This document shows positions 1-10,470 of a stretch of DNA of 64,000 bases, in pieces (within the stretch, counting starts at the first letter, position 1; every line of letters begins with the position of its first letter). The stretch covers positions 248,001 to 312,000 of the forward strand of contig CANMFU010000001.1 of assembly GCA_947497295.1 (NCBI GenBank), given 5' to 3'. Made by a program: the position numbers and the translations under genes. The notes beneath the pieces were generated by a model, which had not been told where the DNA came from, made no database searches, and saw only the letters and a program-made list of their open reading frames with translations. Origin of the DNA: an uncultured Roseovarius sp. (GTDB lineage Bacteria > Pseudomonadota > Alphaproteobacteria > Rhodobacterales > Rhodobacteraceae).

Positions 1-485
1 TGACGTTTGGCCGGAATGGGGCGGTCGGTGGATTGCTGGAATCGGTCGGCATTGTGCTGGCTTTTCGCTGGACCGGCGCGGCGCTGGCGGCGGCTGTCAT
101 GGGGTTTCCGCTGATGGTGCGCGCGATCCGACTGTCGATCGAGGCGGTTGATCCGAAGCTTGAGGAAGCAGCCGCAACGCTGGGTGCAGGCCGCTGGGCG
201 GGATTTCTGCGTGTGACGCTGCCGCTGATCGGGCCGGGGATATTGGCAGGGGCCGTTATGGGGTTTGCCAAGGCGATGGGCGAATTCGGCGCGACCATCA
301 CATTTGTCGCCAATATACCGGGCCAGACGCAGACGCTGCCCTCGGCCATATATGCGTTTCTGCAGGTGCCGGGCGGTGAAGGATCGGCGTTGCGACTGGT
401 TGTGCTGGCGTCTGGTGTCGCTGTCGCCGCTGTCTTGCTATCGGAATGGCTCGCGCGGCGTATGGCGTCGCGAATCGGCGCATGA
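1..485 (+). CDS. modB: Molybdate ABC transporter permease ModB (5' end outside window)
   Basis: Inner-membrane permease of the high-affinity molybdate importer. The reading frame is open from base 3 of the window, so the gene is cut by the window edge and about 161 C-terminal residues remain. They include hydrophobic membrane segments and the EAA loop (EEAAATLGAGRWAGFLRV) that docks on the ATPase, followed by the usual LPLIGPGILAG. The stop codon overlaps the modC start (ATGA), so the two are translationally coupled. Assignment rests on the permease fold plus the ModC partner; a tungstate permease would look similar. Confidence 0.88.
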   Translation, partial: TFGRNGAVGGLLESVGIVLAFRWTGAALAAAVMGFPLMVRAIRLSIEAVDPKLEEAAATLGAGRWAGFLRVTLPLIGPGILAGAVMGFAKAMGEFGATITFVANIPGQTQTLPSAIYAFLQVPGGEGSALRLVVLASGVAVAAVLLSEWLARRMASRIGA

Positions 486-1576
486 GTTTGCGCGTTGATA
501 TTGCGAACCGTTTTGATGGGTTCGCGCTGGACGCCAAGTTTGAGGCTGGTCCGGGCGTGACCGCGTTATTTGGCGCATCCGGGTCTGGCAAAACTTCGCT
601 GGCCAATGCGATTGCCGGGTTGTTGACGCCAAAGACTGGCCGCATTGCGCTGGGGGGTGAGGTGCTTTTGGACCGCGCGCAGGGGATCAACGTGCCGGTC
701 GCGCGGCGGCGGATAGGCGTGGTATTTCAGGAAGGGCGGCTGTTTCCGCATCTAACCGTCGCGCGCAACATCGCCTTTGGCGCGCGCTATGCCCCGCCCG
801 GCGCGCCGGGGCTGGATGCCGCCGCGATCATCGCGATGCTGGGGATAGAGGCGCTGATGGAGCGCCGCCCGCGCAGCCTGTCAGGGGGCGAAAAACAGCG
901 CGTGGCGATTGCCCGCGCGCTGCTGATGCGCCCGCGCTTTTTGCTGATGGACGAGCCGTTGGCGGCGCTGGACGGCCCGCGCAAGGATGAAATCCTGCCC
1001 TATCTGGAGCGGCTGCGCGACAGCGGCACTGTACCCATCGTCTATGTGACCCACAGCGTGGCGGAAATTGCGCGGTTGGCGGACCGGATCGTTGTATTGC
1101 GGGATGGCAAGGTATTGCGCCAGGGCGATGTGACGGACGTGCTCAGCGATCCGGCCATGGTGCCGCTGATCGGTGTGCGCGAGGCGGGGTCGGTCCTGAT
1201 GGCGCGCGTCGTCGAGCGCAACCCAGGCGGCCTTGGTCGTCTGGAGATCGGTGGCGGCCAGTTGCGCCTGCCGGGCATTGAGGCTGAAGTCGGAACGGGC
1301 GTGCGTGTGAGAGTTCTCGCGCAGGATGTGCTGATTTCAGTGACGCGGCCTGCGGGCCTGTCGTCGCGCAACATTCTGCCTGCGGTGGTGCACGAGGTGT
1401 ACCGAGGCGAGGGGCCGGGCGTGGCTGTGTCGCTGCGCATCGGGCCGTCGCGCTTGCTGGCGCGTATCACGGTGGATGCGATGGAGGAGCTTGGGTTAAG
1501 GCCCGGGCTGAATTGTTTCGCCGTGCTGAAGGCGACGGCTGTTGCGCGGGCTGATATCGGTGGTCCGAAGGGCTAA
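482..1576 (+). CDS. modC: Molybdate ABC transporter ATP-binding protein ModC
   Basis: ATPase that drives molybdate import with ModB. The 364-residue protein has Walker A GASGSGKT (residues 31-38), signature LSGGEKQR (about 133-140), Walker B LLMDEPLAALD and the switch histidine in YVTHS. The last 130 residues match the molybdate-binding TOBE/Mop domain expected of ModC rather than of other importers. The start at 482 is chosen because it gives the 4-base overlap with modB and begins with the normal MSLRVDI beta strand; the upstream in-frame codons at 446 would lie deep in modB. Confidence 0.92.
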   Translation: MSLRVDIANRFDGFALDAKFEAGPGVTALFGASGSGKTSLANAIAGLLTPKTGRIALGGEVLLDRAQGINVPVARRRIGVVFQEGRLFPHLTVARNIAFGARYAPPGAPGLDAAAIIAMLGIEALMERRPRSLSGGEKQRVAIARALLMRPRFLLMDEPLAALDGPRKDEILPYLERLRDSGTVPIVYVTHSVAEIARLADRIVVLRDGKVLRQGDVTDVLSDPAMVPLIGVREAGSVLMARVVERNPGGLGRLEIGGGQLRLPGIEAEVGTGVRVRVLAQDVLISVTRPAGLSSRNILPAVVHEVYRGEGPGVAVSLRIGPSRLLARITVDAMEELGLRPGLNCFAVLKATAVARADIGGPKG

Positions 1577-1658
1577 GTGAGCATGTCTAATTAAGTTCTG
1601 GTAGGTGGCCTTATGCGCTGGCTTTTGCGAAATCCTTGTCCTAACCGAACCTTTTGGC

Positions 1659-2626
<968 letters not shown>

Positions 2627-2630
<4 letters not shown>

Positions 2631-3598
2631 TGCGCGGCCTCCGCATCTTCGTGCATCGGATGGAAACAGGCGACGCCATTTTCCAGCGGTGGCATCGCGG
2701 CGCGGCATTCGTCGGTCGCACGCTCGCAGCGCGGATGATAAGGGCAGCCCGAGGGCAGGTTTGTGATCGGCGGCATCGAACCGGGGATCTGGTACAGTTT
2801 CGCCCCGCGGGTGGAGTTCTGCGGCAGCGCTTTCAGCAGGCCGACGGCATAGGGATGTTTCGGCGCGTCGATGATGTCGCGGGTGCGGCCCGTTTCGACG
2901 CATTTTCCGGCATACATGATCATCAGCCGTTCGGTCACTTCGGCGACAACGCCCAGATCATGGGTGATCAGGATCAGCGCAACGTCATTTTCGCGGCAGA
3001 GGGTCAGGATCAGCGACATGATTTCTGCCTGAATGGTCACGTCCAGCGCCGTTGTCGGCTCGTCCGCGATGATCAGCTCGGGGTCGGTCAACAGGGCGAT
3101 GGCGATGACGACGCGCTGGCGCAACCCGCCCGACAGCTCGTGCGGGTAGGCGTCCATGCGGCTCTCGGCCGAGGGGATGGCGACGAGGTTCAGCTTTTCC
3201 ACACTGAGGCGGTGCGCCTCGCGGGTGCTGATATTGCGATGCGCCTTGAGGGTTTCGATCATCTGTGTGCCGATGCTGAGCACCGGGTTCAGCGTGACCA
3301 TCGGATCCTGAAAGATCATCGAGATGCGATTGCCGCGGATGCGCCGGATTTGCCGGTCGGACATGGTCAGAAGGTTCTGGCCGTCGAAGACGACAGAGCC
3401 TTTGGTGACGCGGCCGGGATCGGCGACTAGGTTCAGGATGGCGAAGGCGAGCATGGATTTGCCGGCGCCAGATTCCCCCACGACGCCCAGTCGCTGGCCC
3501 TTTTCCAAGGTCAGATCGACGCCGCGCAGCGCCTCGACCTCGTCCTTTTTGCCGCGCGGGAAGGCGACGTGCAGATCTTTTACGTCCAGAAGTGCCAT
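2627..3598 (-). CDS. Dipeptide/oligopeptide ABC transporter ATP-binding protein (DppD/OppD type)
   Basis: First ATPase of the peptide importer, 323 residues. Walker A is GESGAGKS, the signature is [16 protein letters not shown], Walker B is [11 protein letters not shown], and the C-terminal oligopeptide extension contains CPYHPRC. It forms a heterodimer with the neighbouring DppF-type protein in this family. The stop overlaps the next gene and the start abuts the stop of the permease gene at 3598, so the operon is translationally coupled. Confidence 0.9.
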
Positions 3599-4506
3599 CA
3601 GTCGTCTCCCCGGCGCAATTTCGGGTTCAAGGTGTCGCGCAGCCAGTCACCCAGCAGGTTCAGCGCCAACACCAGTGCGACCAGGACAATGGCGGGGTAG
3701 AGCGTGATCCACCAGCTGCCCGAAAAGATGAATTCGAACCCGGATCGGATCAGCGAGCCCAGTGACGGTTTGTCCACCGGCATGCCAAGGCCAAGGAAGC
3801 TGAGCGCCGCTTCGGTCATGATCGCTTCGGCGACCTGAATAGTGGAAATCACCAGCACAGGTGTCAGCGTGTTGGGCAGGATATGGATCCACATCACCTT
3901 GCGCGCGGGCAGGCCGATGACACGGGCGGCGTCGACATATTCCTTGTTCTTCTCGCCCAGGACGGACGACCGCACGGTGCGCGCGAATTTCGGCCATTCG
4001 GCGACGCCGATGATGACGATCAGCATGATGATCGCGTAATCGGCGTAGATATTGGCGTCAAACGCGGTTTGGAACAGGGCCAGCGCAATGATGGCAATCA
4101 TCAGTGTCGAGAGGGACATCTGGATGTCGGCAAGGCGCATCAGGAAGCTGTCAACCCAGCCACCCCGGTAGCCGGCCCAGAGGCCGATGCTGACGCCGAG
4201 GATGCCCTGCACGATCACCGCGCCGATACCGATCAGCAGCGAAATGCCGGTGCCATAAAGGATGGTGCTGAATACGCCGCGCCCTTGCGTGTCGGTGCCC
4301 AGCCAATAGCGTTCGTCGCCGCCCGTCCGCCATGACGGTGGCAGTTCGCTGTCCATGATATTGAGTTGCAGCAGATCATAGGGGTTCTGCGGTGCGATCC
4401 ATGGGGCGAGTGCGGCCATGACGACGAGGATCAGCAGCACGATACCGGCGCCGACGGCGACAGGGTCCGACAGGAAGCGTTTGAGAAAGCCGCGCCAGGT
4501 GATCAT
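3598..4506 (-). CDS. Peptide ABC transporter permease (DppC/OppC type)
   Basis: 302-residue inner-membrane permease. An N-terminal OppC_N-type segment with a first membrane helix (about residues 18-36) is followed by a periplasmic stretch ending in WLGTDTQGRGVFS, the hallmark of DppC proteins, then five further hydrophobic helices. The EAA loop is at YVDAARVIGLPARKVMWIHI. The gene overlaps dppB by four bases upstream and shares a base with the ATPase gene downstream, so all five genes probably act as one transporter. Confidence 0.9.
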   Translation of the reverse strand: MITWRGFLKRFLSDPVAVGAGIVLLILVVMAALAPWIAPQNPYDLLQLNIMDSELPPSWRTGGDERYWLGTDTQGRGVFSTILYGTGISLLIGIGAVIVQGILGVSIGLWAGYRGGWVDSFLMRLADIQMSLSTLMIAIIALALFQTAFDANIYADYAIIMLIVIIGVAEWPKFARTVRSSVLGEKNKEYVDAARVIGLPARKVMWIHILPNTLTPVLVISTIQVAEAIMTEAALSFLGLGMPVDKPSLGSLIRSGFEFIFSGSWWITLYPAIVLVALVLALNLLGDWLRDTLNPKLRRGDD

Positions 4507-5489
4507 GATTTGGCCCCCGGCAGTTTTACCATCGGATTGATGAGCGTGTAGATGAAATCGACGATGGTGTTAACCACGACAAAGATCAGGCCGACGACGA
4601 TGATATAGGCGATGATCAGCGGTGTATCGACGCGGTTCACCGCCTCAAGGAACAGGAAACCCATGCCGGGCCACTGGAACACTGTTTCGGTCAGGATGGT
4701 ATAGGCGATCAGGGTGCCGATCATCAGGCCGCCCACGGTGACCACCGGCAGCAGCGTGTTACGGAAAGCGTGGACGTAGCGCACGCGCGGCGTGCTGAGG
4801 CCCTTCGCCTTGGCAAAGCGAACGTAATCGGTGCCCATCGCCTCCATCATTTCCGCGCGGATCAGACGGATGAAGAGGGGCAGCATGATCGACGACAGCG
4901 CGATGCAGGGCAGGATCAGATGCGCCAGCCCGTCAGCTGTGAGAAAGCCTGTGTCCCAGCCCCAGGGCAGCGTTATAGTATCGCCTCGCCCGAAGGCGGG
5001 CAGCCAGCCCAGTTCGACCCCGAACAGCCAGACCAGAAGGATCGCGGTCAGAAACACCGGCACCGATATGCCGATGATCGAAGCGGTCATGATCGTCTTG
5101 GCCAGCCACCTTTCATGGTTGATCGCGCAGTAGATGCCGCCGGGAATCGACAGGGCGAGGAATATGAAAACGGAGCCAAGGACCAGTTCGAACGTGGCGG
5201 GAAATTTGTCCATGATGACGTCAAGCGCGGGGCGTTTGAAGAAATACGAATTGCCCAGATCGCCCTGCACGGCCTTGCCCAGAAAGCGGCCATATTGGAC
5301 GAGAAAGGGATCGTTCAGGCCCAGATCATCGCGCATCACTTCGCGCTCGGCTTCGGATACGGATTGGCCGACCAGTTCGCGCAGGGGATCGCCCAGATTG
5401 TCCTGAATGGAAAACCCGATAAGCGAGATGACGAACATCACGATCACCGCCTGAATGGCGCGCCGGATGAGAAATGCGATGATGTGCAT
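4503..5489 (-). CDS. Peptide ABC transporter permease (DppB/OppB type)
   Basis: 328-residue permease with the DppB layout: an N-terminal helix (AFLIRRAIQAVIVMFVISLI), the conserved FVKRP-like and DLG segments near residues 50-75 (DDLGLNDPF, GDLGNSYFF), then five membrane helices and the EAA loop YVRFAKAKGLSTPRVRYVHA. It is second in the operon, separated from the binding-protein gene by 150 bases that hold a strong stem-loop. It pairs with the downstream DppC-type permease. Confidence 0.9.
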   Translation of the reverse strand: MHIIAFLIRRAIQAVIVMFVISLIGFSIQDNLGDPLRELVGQSVSEAEREVMRDDLGLNDPFLVQYGRFLGKAVQGDLGNSYFFKRPALDVIMDKFPATFELVLGSVFIFLALSIPGGIYCAINHERWLAKTIMTASIIGISVPVFLTAILLVWLFGVELGWLPAFGRGDTITLPWGWDTGFLTADGLAHLILPCIALSSIMLPLFIRLIRAEMMEAMGTDYVRFAKAKGLSTPRVRYVHAFRNTLLPVVTVGGLMIGTLIAYTILTETVFQWPGMGFLFLEAVNRVDTPLIIAYIIVVGLIFVVVNTIVDFIYTLINPMVKLPGAKS

Positions 5490-5604
5490 GATTGGTTATC
5501 GTCTCTGGCGTGTGCTGGAGGGGCCGAAAATGTCCAACAAGGATGAGGGGCGTCTAATCTTAGGGTTCGCCCGGCGTCAACCCCTGCGGCCAAGGTGACG
5601 TAGC

Positions 5605-5631
5605 GGCGGGCCAGCGCGATACTGGCCCGCC
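5605..5631 (-). terminator. Intergenic stem-loop between binding-protein gene and dppB
   Basis: Perfect 10-base-pair inverted repeat (5605-5614 with 5622-5631, loop of 7) just after the stop of the binding-protein gene. There is no T run on the minus strand, so it is more likely a partial terminator or a 3'-end-protecting hairpin that lets the binding protein be made in excess over the membrane subunits. The function is inferred from position. Confidence 0.6.
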
Positions 5632-5639
5632 AGGTGAGG

Positions 5640-7184
5640 TTATTCCTGAATGACGAGATCACCGATATAGGGGAAATTCATCACGTTCAGAATGGGCTCA
5701 ACATTCACGCCCTTGCGCGCGGCCCATGCCAGATCCTGCCAATGCAGCGGAATGAAAGCCGCATCGTCATAAAGCAGTTTTTCGATCTGCTGCAGATCCT
5801 TGGCCCGCTTGTCGGCGTCGGTTTCGGTCAGCGTGGCCATGGTCATGCTGTCGACCTCAGCGTTTGAATAACCGCCCGAGTTGTACTGACCTTTGCCGGT
5901 GTCTGCGTCGGGGGTCATGTTGAGGAATTCAAAGAAGTTAGCCGAATCCTCGGTGTCTGAATGCCAGCCGATCATCATGATGTCCGCAGCGCGTTCGTCA
6001 TATTTGGGCCAGTATTGCGCTTTGGGCATCGTGGTCAGGTCGATGTCGATCTTGATCTGCGCCAGCATCGCAGCGGCCGCTTCGCAGATCTTGTAATCGT
6101 TCACATAGCGGTTGTTCGGGCACATCATGGTGGCGCTGAAACCGTCAGCGTATCCGGCCTCTTCCATCAACGACTTTGCCTTGGCGACGTCAAAGCGGGG
6201 CGTCAGGTCAGGGTTATGGCCGACGTAGCCAGCGGGCGAGTTCTGCGCCGCGACGGTGCCGAACCCCTTCATGATTTTCTGAACGATGCCCTCATTGTTG
6301 ATGGCATGCACCATGGCCTGGCGAACTTGCGTATTTGCCAAAGCCTCGTTGCGGTTCTGGTTCAGTTGCAGCGTGATGATGCGTGTGCCTGGCAGGGTGA
6401 TGAGGTCGACGTTTTTGTCGTTCCGGATGCGCTCCAGATCGGTGGGTGGCACGGGGGCGATAAAGTCGACGTCACCGGACAGCAGGGCGGCGACGCGGGT
6501 CGGGGCCTCTTTGATCGGGGTCAGGATGGCCGTCTGTACGTTGCCTGGGCTGTCCGTGTCCCAGTAATCAGGGTTGCGCTGGAACACCATTCTGACGCCC
6601 TGCTCGCGCTCGGATACGGTGAAGGGGCCCGTGCCCGAGACGTTCTTGGACGCAAAGCTGTCGCCGTGCTTGGCGATTTCGGCGCCGCCTTCCTCGTAGA
6701 ACTTCTTGTCCATCGGGAACACGTAGGTGGCCGTATTCAGGATCAGCGGGCTGGGGCCGTCGGTCTTGATCTCAAGGGTGGTGTCGTCAATCGCGGTGAC
6801 GGTGGTCCAGCCCGAGAAGATGCCCTTGAAATCAGGCGAAGATTTCAGGCGCTCGATGGTCCAGACGACGTCTTCGGCGGTCATGGTGTTGCCGGAGTGG
6901 AACTTGACGCCCTCGCGGAGGGTAAAGCGCATAGTGGTGTCGTCTACCCGTTCCCATTCGGTGGCAAGGCGCGGATCGAACCCGTGGTCGGCATTCCAGC
7001 GCACCAGCGGATCGGAGACCATATGGCTGAGTTGCAATGTGCCGCCTGACAGCTGCTCGTGCGGATCGAGCGAGACCGGATCGGCATCATAGGCGAAGTT
7101 TAGCGTTTGCGCGGAAACCAGACTACCGGCGCCCAGCAGCAAGGCCGTGGCAGAGGCTGTGGCGAGCGTGCGAAGTGATTTCAT
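5640..7184 (-). CDS. ABC transporter substrate-binding protein, family 5 (peptide/opine type)
   Basis: 514-residue periplasmic binding protein and first gene of the dpp-like operon. A Sec signal peptide occupies about residues 1-25 (a lysine/arginine start, hydrophobic core and cleavage after SAQ). The mature part has the SBP_bac_5 features: DPVSLDPHEQ near the N-terminus, TMRFTLREGVKFHSG and TAEDVVWTIERL around residues 90-115, and the later GTGPF motif. A good ribosome binding site (AGGAG, about 7 bases before ATG) supports the start. The cysteine pair in the C-terminal lobe (MCPNNRY, YKICEAA) may form a disulfide. Ligand unknown. Confidence 0.92.
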   Translation of the reverse strand: MKSLRTLATASATALLLGAGSLVSAQTLNFAYDADPVSLDPHEQLSGGTLQLSHMVSDPLVRWNADHGFDPRLATEWERVDDTTMRFTLREGVKFHSGNTMTAEDVVWTIERLKSSPDFKGIFSGWTTVTAIDDTTLEIKTDGPSPLILNTATYVFPMDKKFYEEGGAEIAKHGDSFASKNVSGTGPFTVSEREQGVRMVFQRNPDYWDTDSPGNVQTAILTPIKEAPTRVAALLSGDVDFIAPVPPTDLERIRNDKNVDLITLPGTRIITLQLNQNRNEALANTQVRQAMVHAINNEGIVQKIMKGFGTVAAQNSPAGYVGHNPDLTPRFDVAKAKSLMEEAGYADGFSATMMCPNNRYVNDYKICEAAAAMLAQIKIDIDLTTMPKAQYWPKYDERAADIMMIGWHSDTEDSANFFEFLNMTPDADTGKGQYNSGGYSNAEVDSMTMATLTETDADKRAKDLQQIEKLLYDDAAFIPLHWQDLAWAARKGVNVEPILNVMNFPYIGDLVIQE

Positions 7185-7479
7185 GTGATGTCTCCTGATG
7201 GTGTAGATGCGCGCAGCTCATTTTGGGTGCCGCGCTTGCAGATGCGGCAGGTTGTCCCGAATCTGGGCGCATGTAAAGACCGGCGTCCTGCCTGCGGCTG
7301 GCAACAGATCGTAAATACACTGTTGAATGGAGCAGAGTCGGGCTGATTTTCCTATCGGCCGGGTGTCGACTGCGCTGGCGTGTGTCATCTTTGGCGGGAT
7401 CGCGGCCTTGACCCTTTGTCGCCCCGGTAATAGTGATCAAAACGCTCAGGCATAGGCGCCTGGTGTCTGGGGATTTTTC
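7185..7479. other. Divergent intergenic region, no gene seen
   Basis: This stretch separates the minus-strand peptide transporter operon from the plus-strand iron-type permease and should contain both promoters. Reading frames across it overlap neighbouring genes in other frames and show no recognisable protein, and I see no convincing RNA gene or repeat. Confidence 0.5.
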
Positions 7480-9105
7480 TTGATCGAACGGCTGATGTAC
7501 CGGCTGGCCTGGCTCGTTGCCGCGCTATGTGTGGCGCCGATTCTTGCGGCAGCCCTCGCGGCGCTGGGCGGCGATCTGGAAACGTGGCGCAACGTTTTGT
7601 CGACGGTGCTGCCGCGCTATACCGCGACGACCCTTGCGTTGGTCGCCATCGTGGGCAGCGGCGCTGCAGTGATCGGCACGTCGACGGCATGGCTGGTCAC
7701 TGTCTACCGATTTCCCGGCGTGCGCTTTTTGGAGGTGGCTTTGGCGCTGCCGCTGGCGTTTCCGGCCTATGTTTTGGCCTATGCCTACACGTCGCTGCTG
7801 GATCATCCCGGCCCGGTGCAGACGCTGCTGCGCGATGTCACCGGGTGGGGTCCGCGCGATTACTGGTTTCCCGAAATCCGCAGCCTTGGCGGCGCGGCCC
7901 TGATGCTGACGATGGTGCTGTATCCCTATGTTTACCTGCTGGCCCGTGCGTCATTTCGCCAGCAAAGCTCGAACGCTTTTTTGGTGGCGCGCACGCTGGG
8001 GCGCCCGCCGCTGGCCGCGTTCTATGCGGTGGCGCTGCCGATGGCGCGCCCGGCCATCATGGGCGGCACGCTGCTGGCGATCATGGAGACGATCGCGGAT
8101 TATGGCACCGTCGCCTTTTTCAACGTGCAGACTTTTGCGACCGGCATCTATCAGGCGTGGTTTTCGCTGGGTGAGCGGGCGACAGCGGCGCAGTTATCTC
8201 TTTGCCTGCTGACCTTTGCGCTGCTTTTGGCGGGACTGGAGCGTGCGCAGCGCGGCAAGGCCCGCCGTGCCGGACGGGGTGGCGCGCGGTTCGAAGTTCT
8301 GACCAAGCCGCAACTGACCGGCTGGAAGGGATGGGCCGCGATGGCAATCTGTCTGTTGCCGGTGCTGCTGGGCTTCCTGATCCCGGTGGTCATGCTGGGC
8401 GTCATGGCATGGGGGTCGGGGCAGAGCATCATTCAGCCGCGCTATGTGTCATTGATGGGCAATTCGGTGACGCTGGCTGCTGTGGCATCGGTGCTGACCG
8501 TGACCGGCGCGATCCTGATCGGGTTTCGCGCACGAACCAAACCGGGGCGCGCCTCGCGCGCTTTGGTGGTGGGCGCGGGGCTGGGTTATGCGGTACCGGG
8601 GGGCGTCATCGCCGTGGGCCTGATGGTGCCGATGGCAGGGCTGGATAACGTGATTGACCGGTTCATGGAGGGCAATTTCGGCATAGATACCGGGCTGCTG
8701 ATCACCGGGTCGATCTGGCTGATGGTGCTGGCCTATATGGCGCGGTTCATGGCCGCCGCGCTCAATGCCTATGACAGCGGCATGGCAACGGTGCCGCATC
8801 ATTTTGATGCAATTGCGCGCAGTCTGGGCCAAGGCTCGGCCAGGCTGCTCTGGCGGGTGCATCTGCCGGTGGCGCGCACCTCGGTGCTGACCGCGCTGCT
8901 GATCGTCTTCGTGGACGTGATGAAGGAATTGCCGGCAACGCTGATCCTGCACCCGTTCAACTTTGATACGCTGGCGGTGCAGGCCTACCGTCTGGCGGCG
9001 GATGAGCGGCTGCGCGAGGCGGCGGTGCCGTCGCTGGCGCTGGTGGGCTTCGGGCTAATTCCGGTGCTGCTGCTGTGCCGCACCATTGGACGCGAGAGCG
9101 CCTGA
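7480..9105 (+). CDS. Fe(III)-type ABC transporter permease (FbpB-like, two-domain)
   Basis: 541-residue membrane protein made of two permease domains in tandem, about twelve hydrophobic helices in total. Each half has an EAA-type loop: LVARTLGRPPLAAFYAVALP near residues 170-190 and DAIARSLGQGSARLLWRVHLP near 440-460. This duplicated layout is typical of the FbpB/AfuB ferric iron permeases; thiamine or phosphonate permeases are a lesser possibility. No ATPase or binding-protein gene adjoins it, so partners must be encoded elsewhere. The start may be TTG at 7480 (GGGGA six bases upstream) or ATG at 7495. Confidence 0.85.
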   Translation: MIERLMYRLAWLVAALCVAPILAAALAALGGDLETWRNVLSTVLPRYTATTLALVAIVGSGAAVIGTSTAWLVTVYRFPGVRFLEVALALPLAFPAYVLAYAYTSLLDHPGPVQTLLRDVTGWGPRDYWFPEIRSLGGAALMLTMVLYPYVYLLARASFRQQSSNAFLVARTLGRPPLAAFYAVALPMARPAIMGGTLLAIMETIADYGTVAFFNVQTFATGIYQAWFSLGERATAAQLSLCLLTFALLLAGLERAQRGKARRAGRGGARFEVLTKPQLTGWKGWAAMAICLLPVLLGFLIPVVMLGVMAWGSGQSIIQPRYVSLMGNSVTLAAVASVLTVTGAILIGFRARTKPGRASRALVVGAGLGYAVPGGVIAVGLMVPMAGLDNVIDRFMEGNFGIDTGLLITGSIWLMVLAYMARFMAAALNAYDSGMATVPHHFDAIARSLGQGSARLLWRVHLPVARTSVLTALLIVFVDVMKELPATLILHPFNFDTLAVQAYRLAADERLREAAVPSLALVGFGLIPVLLLCRTIGRESA

Positions 9106-9144
9106 CGCGCAGCGATAGATCGCCTGCGGAAGCGCTAGAAGGAA

Positions 9145-9166
9145 CCGCCCCGGCGGACCGGGGCGG
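9145..9166. terminator. Hairpin between convergent genes
   Basis: Perfect 9-base-pair GC-rich stem (9145-9153 with 9158-9166, loop of 4) sits between the converging permease and cytochrome c peroxidase genes. It lacks a T run on either strand, so it may be a weak bidirectional terminator or an RNA 3'-end hairpin. Confidence 0.5.
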
Positions 9167-9177
9167 CAGAGCGGCTG

Positions 9178-10233
9178 TTATTCGGCCAGGCCTTCGGGGA
9201 TGACCTCGCCCGTCGGGCGGGGTGTCGTAGCGGTTTCGGGCGGAAGCACGGGATAGACGACCTCTGGCATCTCGCCGGTCAGAGAGCCGAGGAAAGTGAC
9301 GATCTTGTCTGTTTCTTCGTCGTTCATCTCTGCGCCCAGCTGCGAGATCGACATGACCTGCACCGCTTCCTTCAGGCCCCAGACCACGCCGGAGTGAAAG
9401 TAGGGCGCCGTCAGCGCGATGTTGCGCAGGGGGGAGGCGCGGAACACGTATTCGTCGTCGGCGGTCTCCGTCACAGCAAAGCGCCCGACATCGCCCTCGG
9501 GCAGGATATCTGCGCCTGGTTTTTCGATCAGGCCGAAGGGGTAATAATCGTGCCCGCCCACGTTCACGCCATTGTGGCAAGCCACGCAGCCGTTATCCAT
9601 GAACAGTTGCAGCCCCTCTTTTTCGTCTGCGCTCAGCGCATCCTCGTTGCCGTTCAGGAAGGCGTCGAAAGGCGCGGGCGTGGTCAGCGTGACCTCGTAA
9701 GCCTCGATCGCCTTGGCGAAATTGTCAAATGTGACGGGATCCTCTTCCTCGGGGAAGGCGCCCTTGAACCATTCGATATACTGCGGCATGGAATTGAGCG
9801 TGGCAACGACGTTCTCGGGCGTGTTCGCCATTTCGACACCCGCCTGCACCGGGCCTTTGGCCTGCGCCTTGAGGTCTTCGGCGCGCCCGTCCCAGAACTG
9901 CGCGACGTTGAAGACCGAGTTCAGCACGGTGGGCGAGTTGCGCGGTCCGGTTTGCCAGCCATGGCCGATGGAAACGGGCATGTTGTCATCGCCCCCCGTT
10001 GCCAGATTGTGGCAGGAGTTGCACGAAAACACGCCCGAGGCCGACATCCGCGGATCAAAGAACAGCGCCTTGCCGAGGTCGATTTTCTCAGGCGTGATCG
10101 TGTTGTCCGTGGGCGCCATCAGCGTCGAAGGAAGCGGGGCGAAATAGTCCAGCGCCGTATCGCGCAGTTCGCTGGCGGCAAGGGGCGCGGCGAACAGGCT
10201 GATGGCGGTTGTGGTTAATAGAATGCGATGCAT
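9178..10233 (-). CDS. Di-haem cytochrome c peroxidase (CcpA/MauG family)
   Basis: Periplasmic peroxidase that would reduce hydrogen peroxide with electrons from a c-type cytochrome. The 351-residue precursor has a signal peptide (residues 1-20, cleavage after LAA). Two haem-c attachment motifs are visible, CNSCH at 71-75 and CVACH at 216-220, with the LGKALFFDPRMS segment before the first that is typical of bacterial CCPs. The start at 10233 is chosen because the signal peptide begins there; 18 further in-frame codons upstream have no signal-peptide character. An FNR-like box lies 64 bases upstream, fitting low-oxygen induction. Confidence 0.93.
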   Translation of the reverse strand: MHRILLTTTAISLFAAPLAASELRDTALDYFAPLPSTLMAPTDNTITPEKIDLGKALFFDPRMSASGVFSCNSCHNLATGGDDNMPVSIGHGWQTGPRNSPTVLNSVFNVAQFWDGRAEDLKAQAKGPVQAGVEMANTPENVVATLNSMPQYIEWFKGAFPEEEDPVTFDNFAKAIEAYEVTLTTPAPFDAFLNGNEDALSADEKEGLQLFMDNGCVACHNGVNVGGHDYYPFGLIEKPGADILPEGDVGRFAVTETADDEYVFRASPLRNIALTAPYFHSGVVWGLKEAVQVMSISQLGAEMNDEETDKIVTFLGSLTGEMPEVVYPVLPPETATTPRPTGEVIPEGLAE

Positions 10234-10296
10234 TTTTCGGTTCTCCTTGGAACGATTCCAGACAGGCTTATCTTTTGCATCTCGCACCCGATCACC

Positions 10297-10310
10297 TTGA
10301 TCTGGCGCAA
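10297..10310 (-). promoter_or_regulatory. FNR/CRP-family (FnrL-like) operator
   Basis: TTGATCTGGCGCAA has the TTGAT-N4-(AT/CG)CAA form bound by FnrL/FixK-type regulators in alphaproteobacteria. It lies 64 bases before the cytochrome c peroxidase start, a normal distance for activation, and CCP genes are commonly FNR-controlled. Confidence 0.6.
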
Positions 10311-10384
10311 GACGGGTCTTTTATAACCAGCACCTGCGTAAAACTGGCACAGGCACAGCGGCGCTGACAATTTCCCGGCGCGCC

Positions 10385-10414
10385 CTTGCAGCCCATTGGG
10401 CGCGACACTAAGAC
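10385..10414 (+). promoter_or_regulatory. Candidate clpP promoter
   Basis: TTGCAG and TAAGAC are separated by 17 bases, and the -35 side reads CTTGCAG, which also fits a heat-shock (RpoH-type) -35. The position, about 55 bases before clpP, suits a transcription start there. This is pattern matching only. Confidence 0.3.
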
Positions 10415-10470
10415 TCTTTTAGGATCTGGTCAGGTAAGGATCAGAGGCACTTCAGCAGGCAAGGCGGAAT

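Noticed and set aside
7480-9105. Calling the permease part of the peptide or molybdate operon
   Set aside because: It is divergent from the peptide operon and its two-domain layout is of Fe(III)-type permeases, with no shared transcript.
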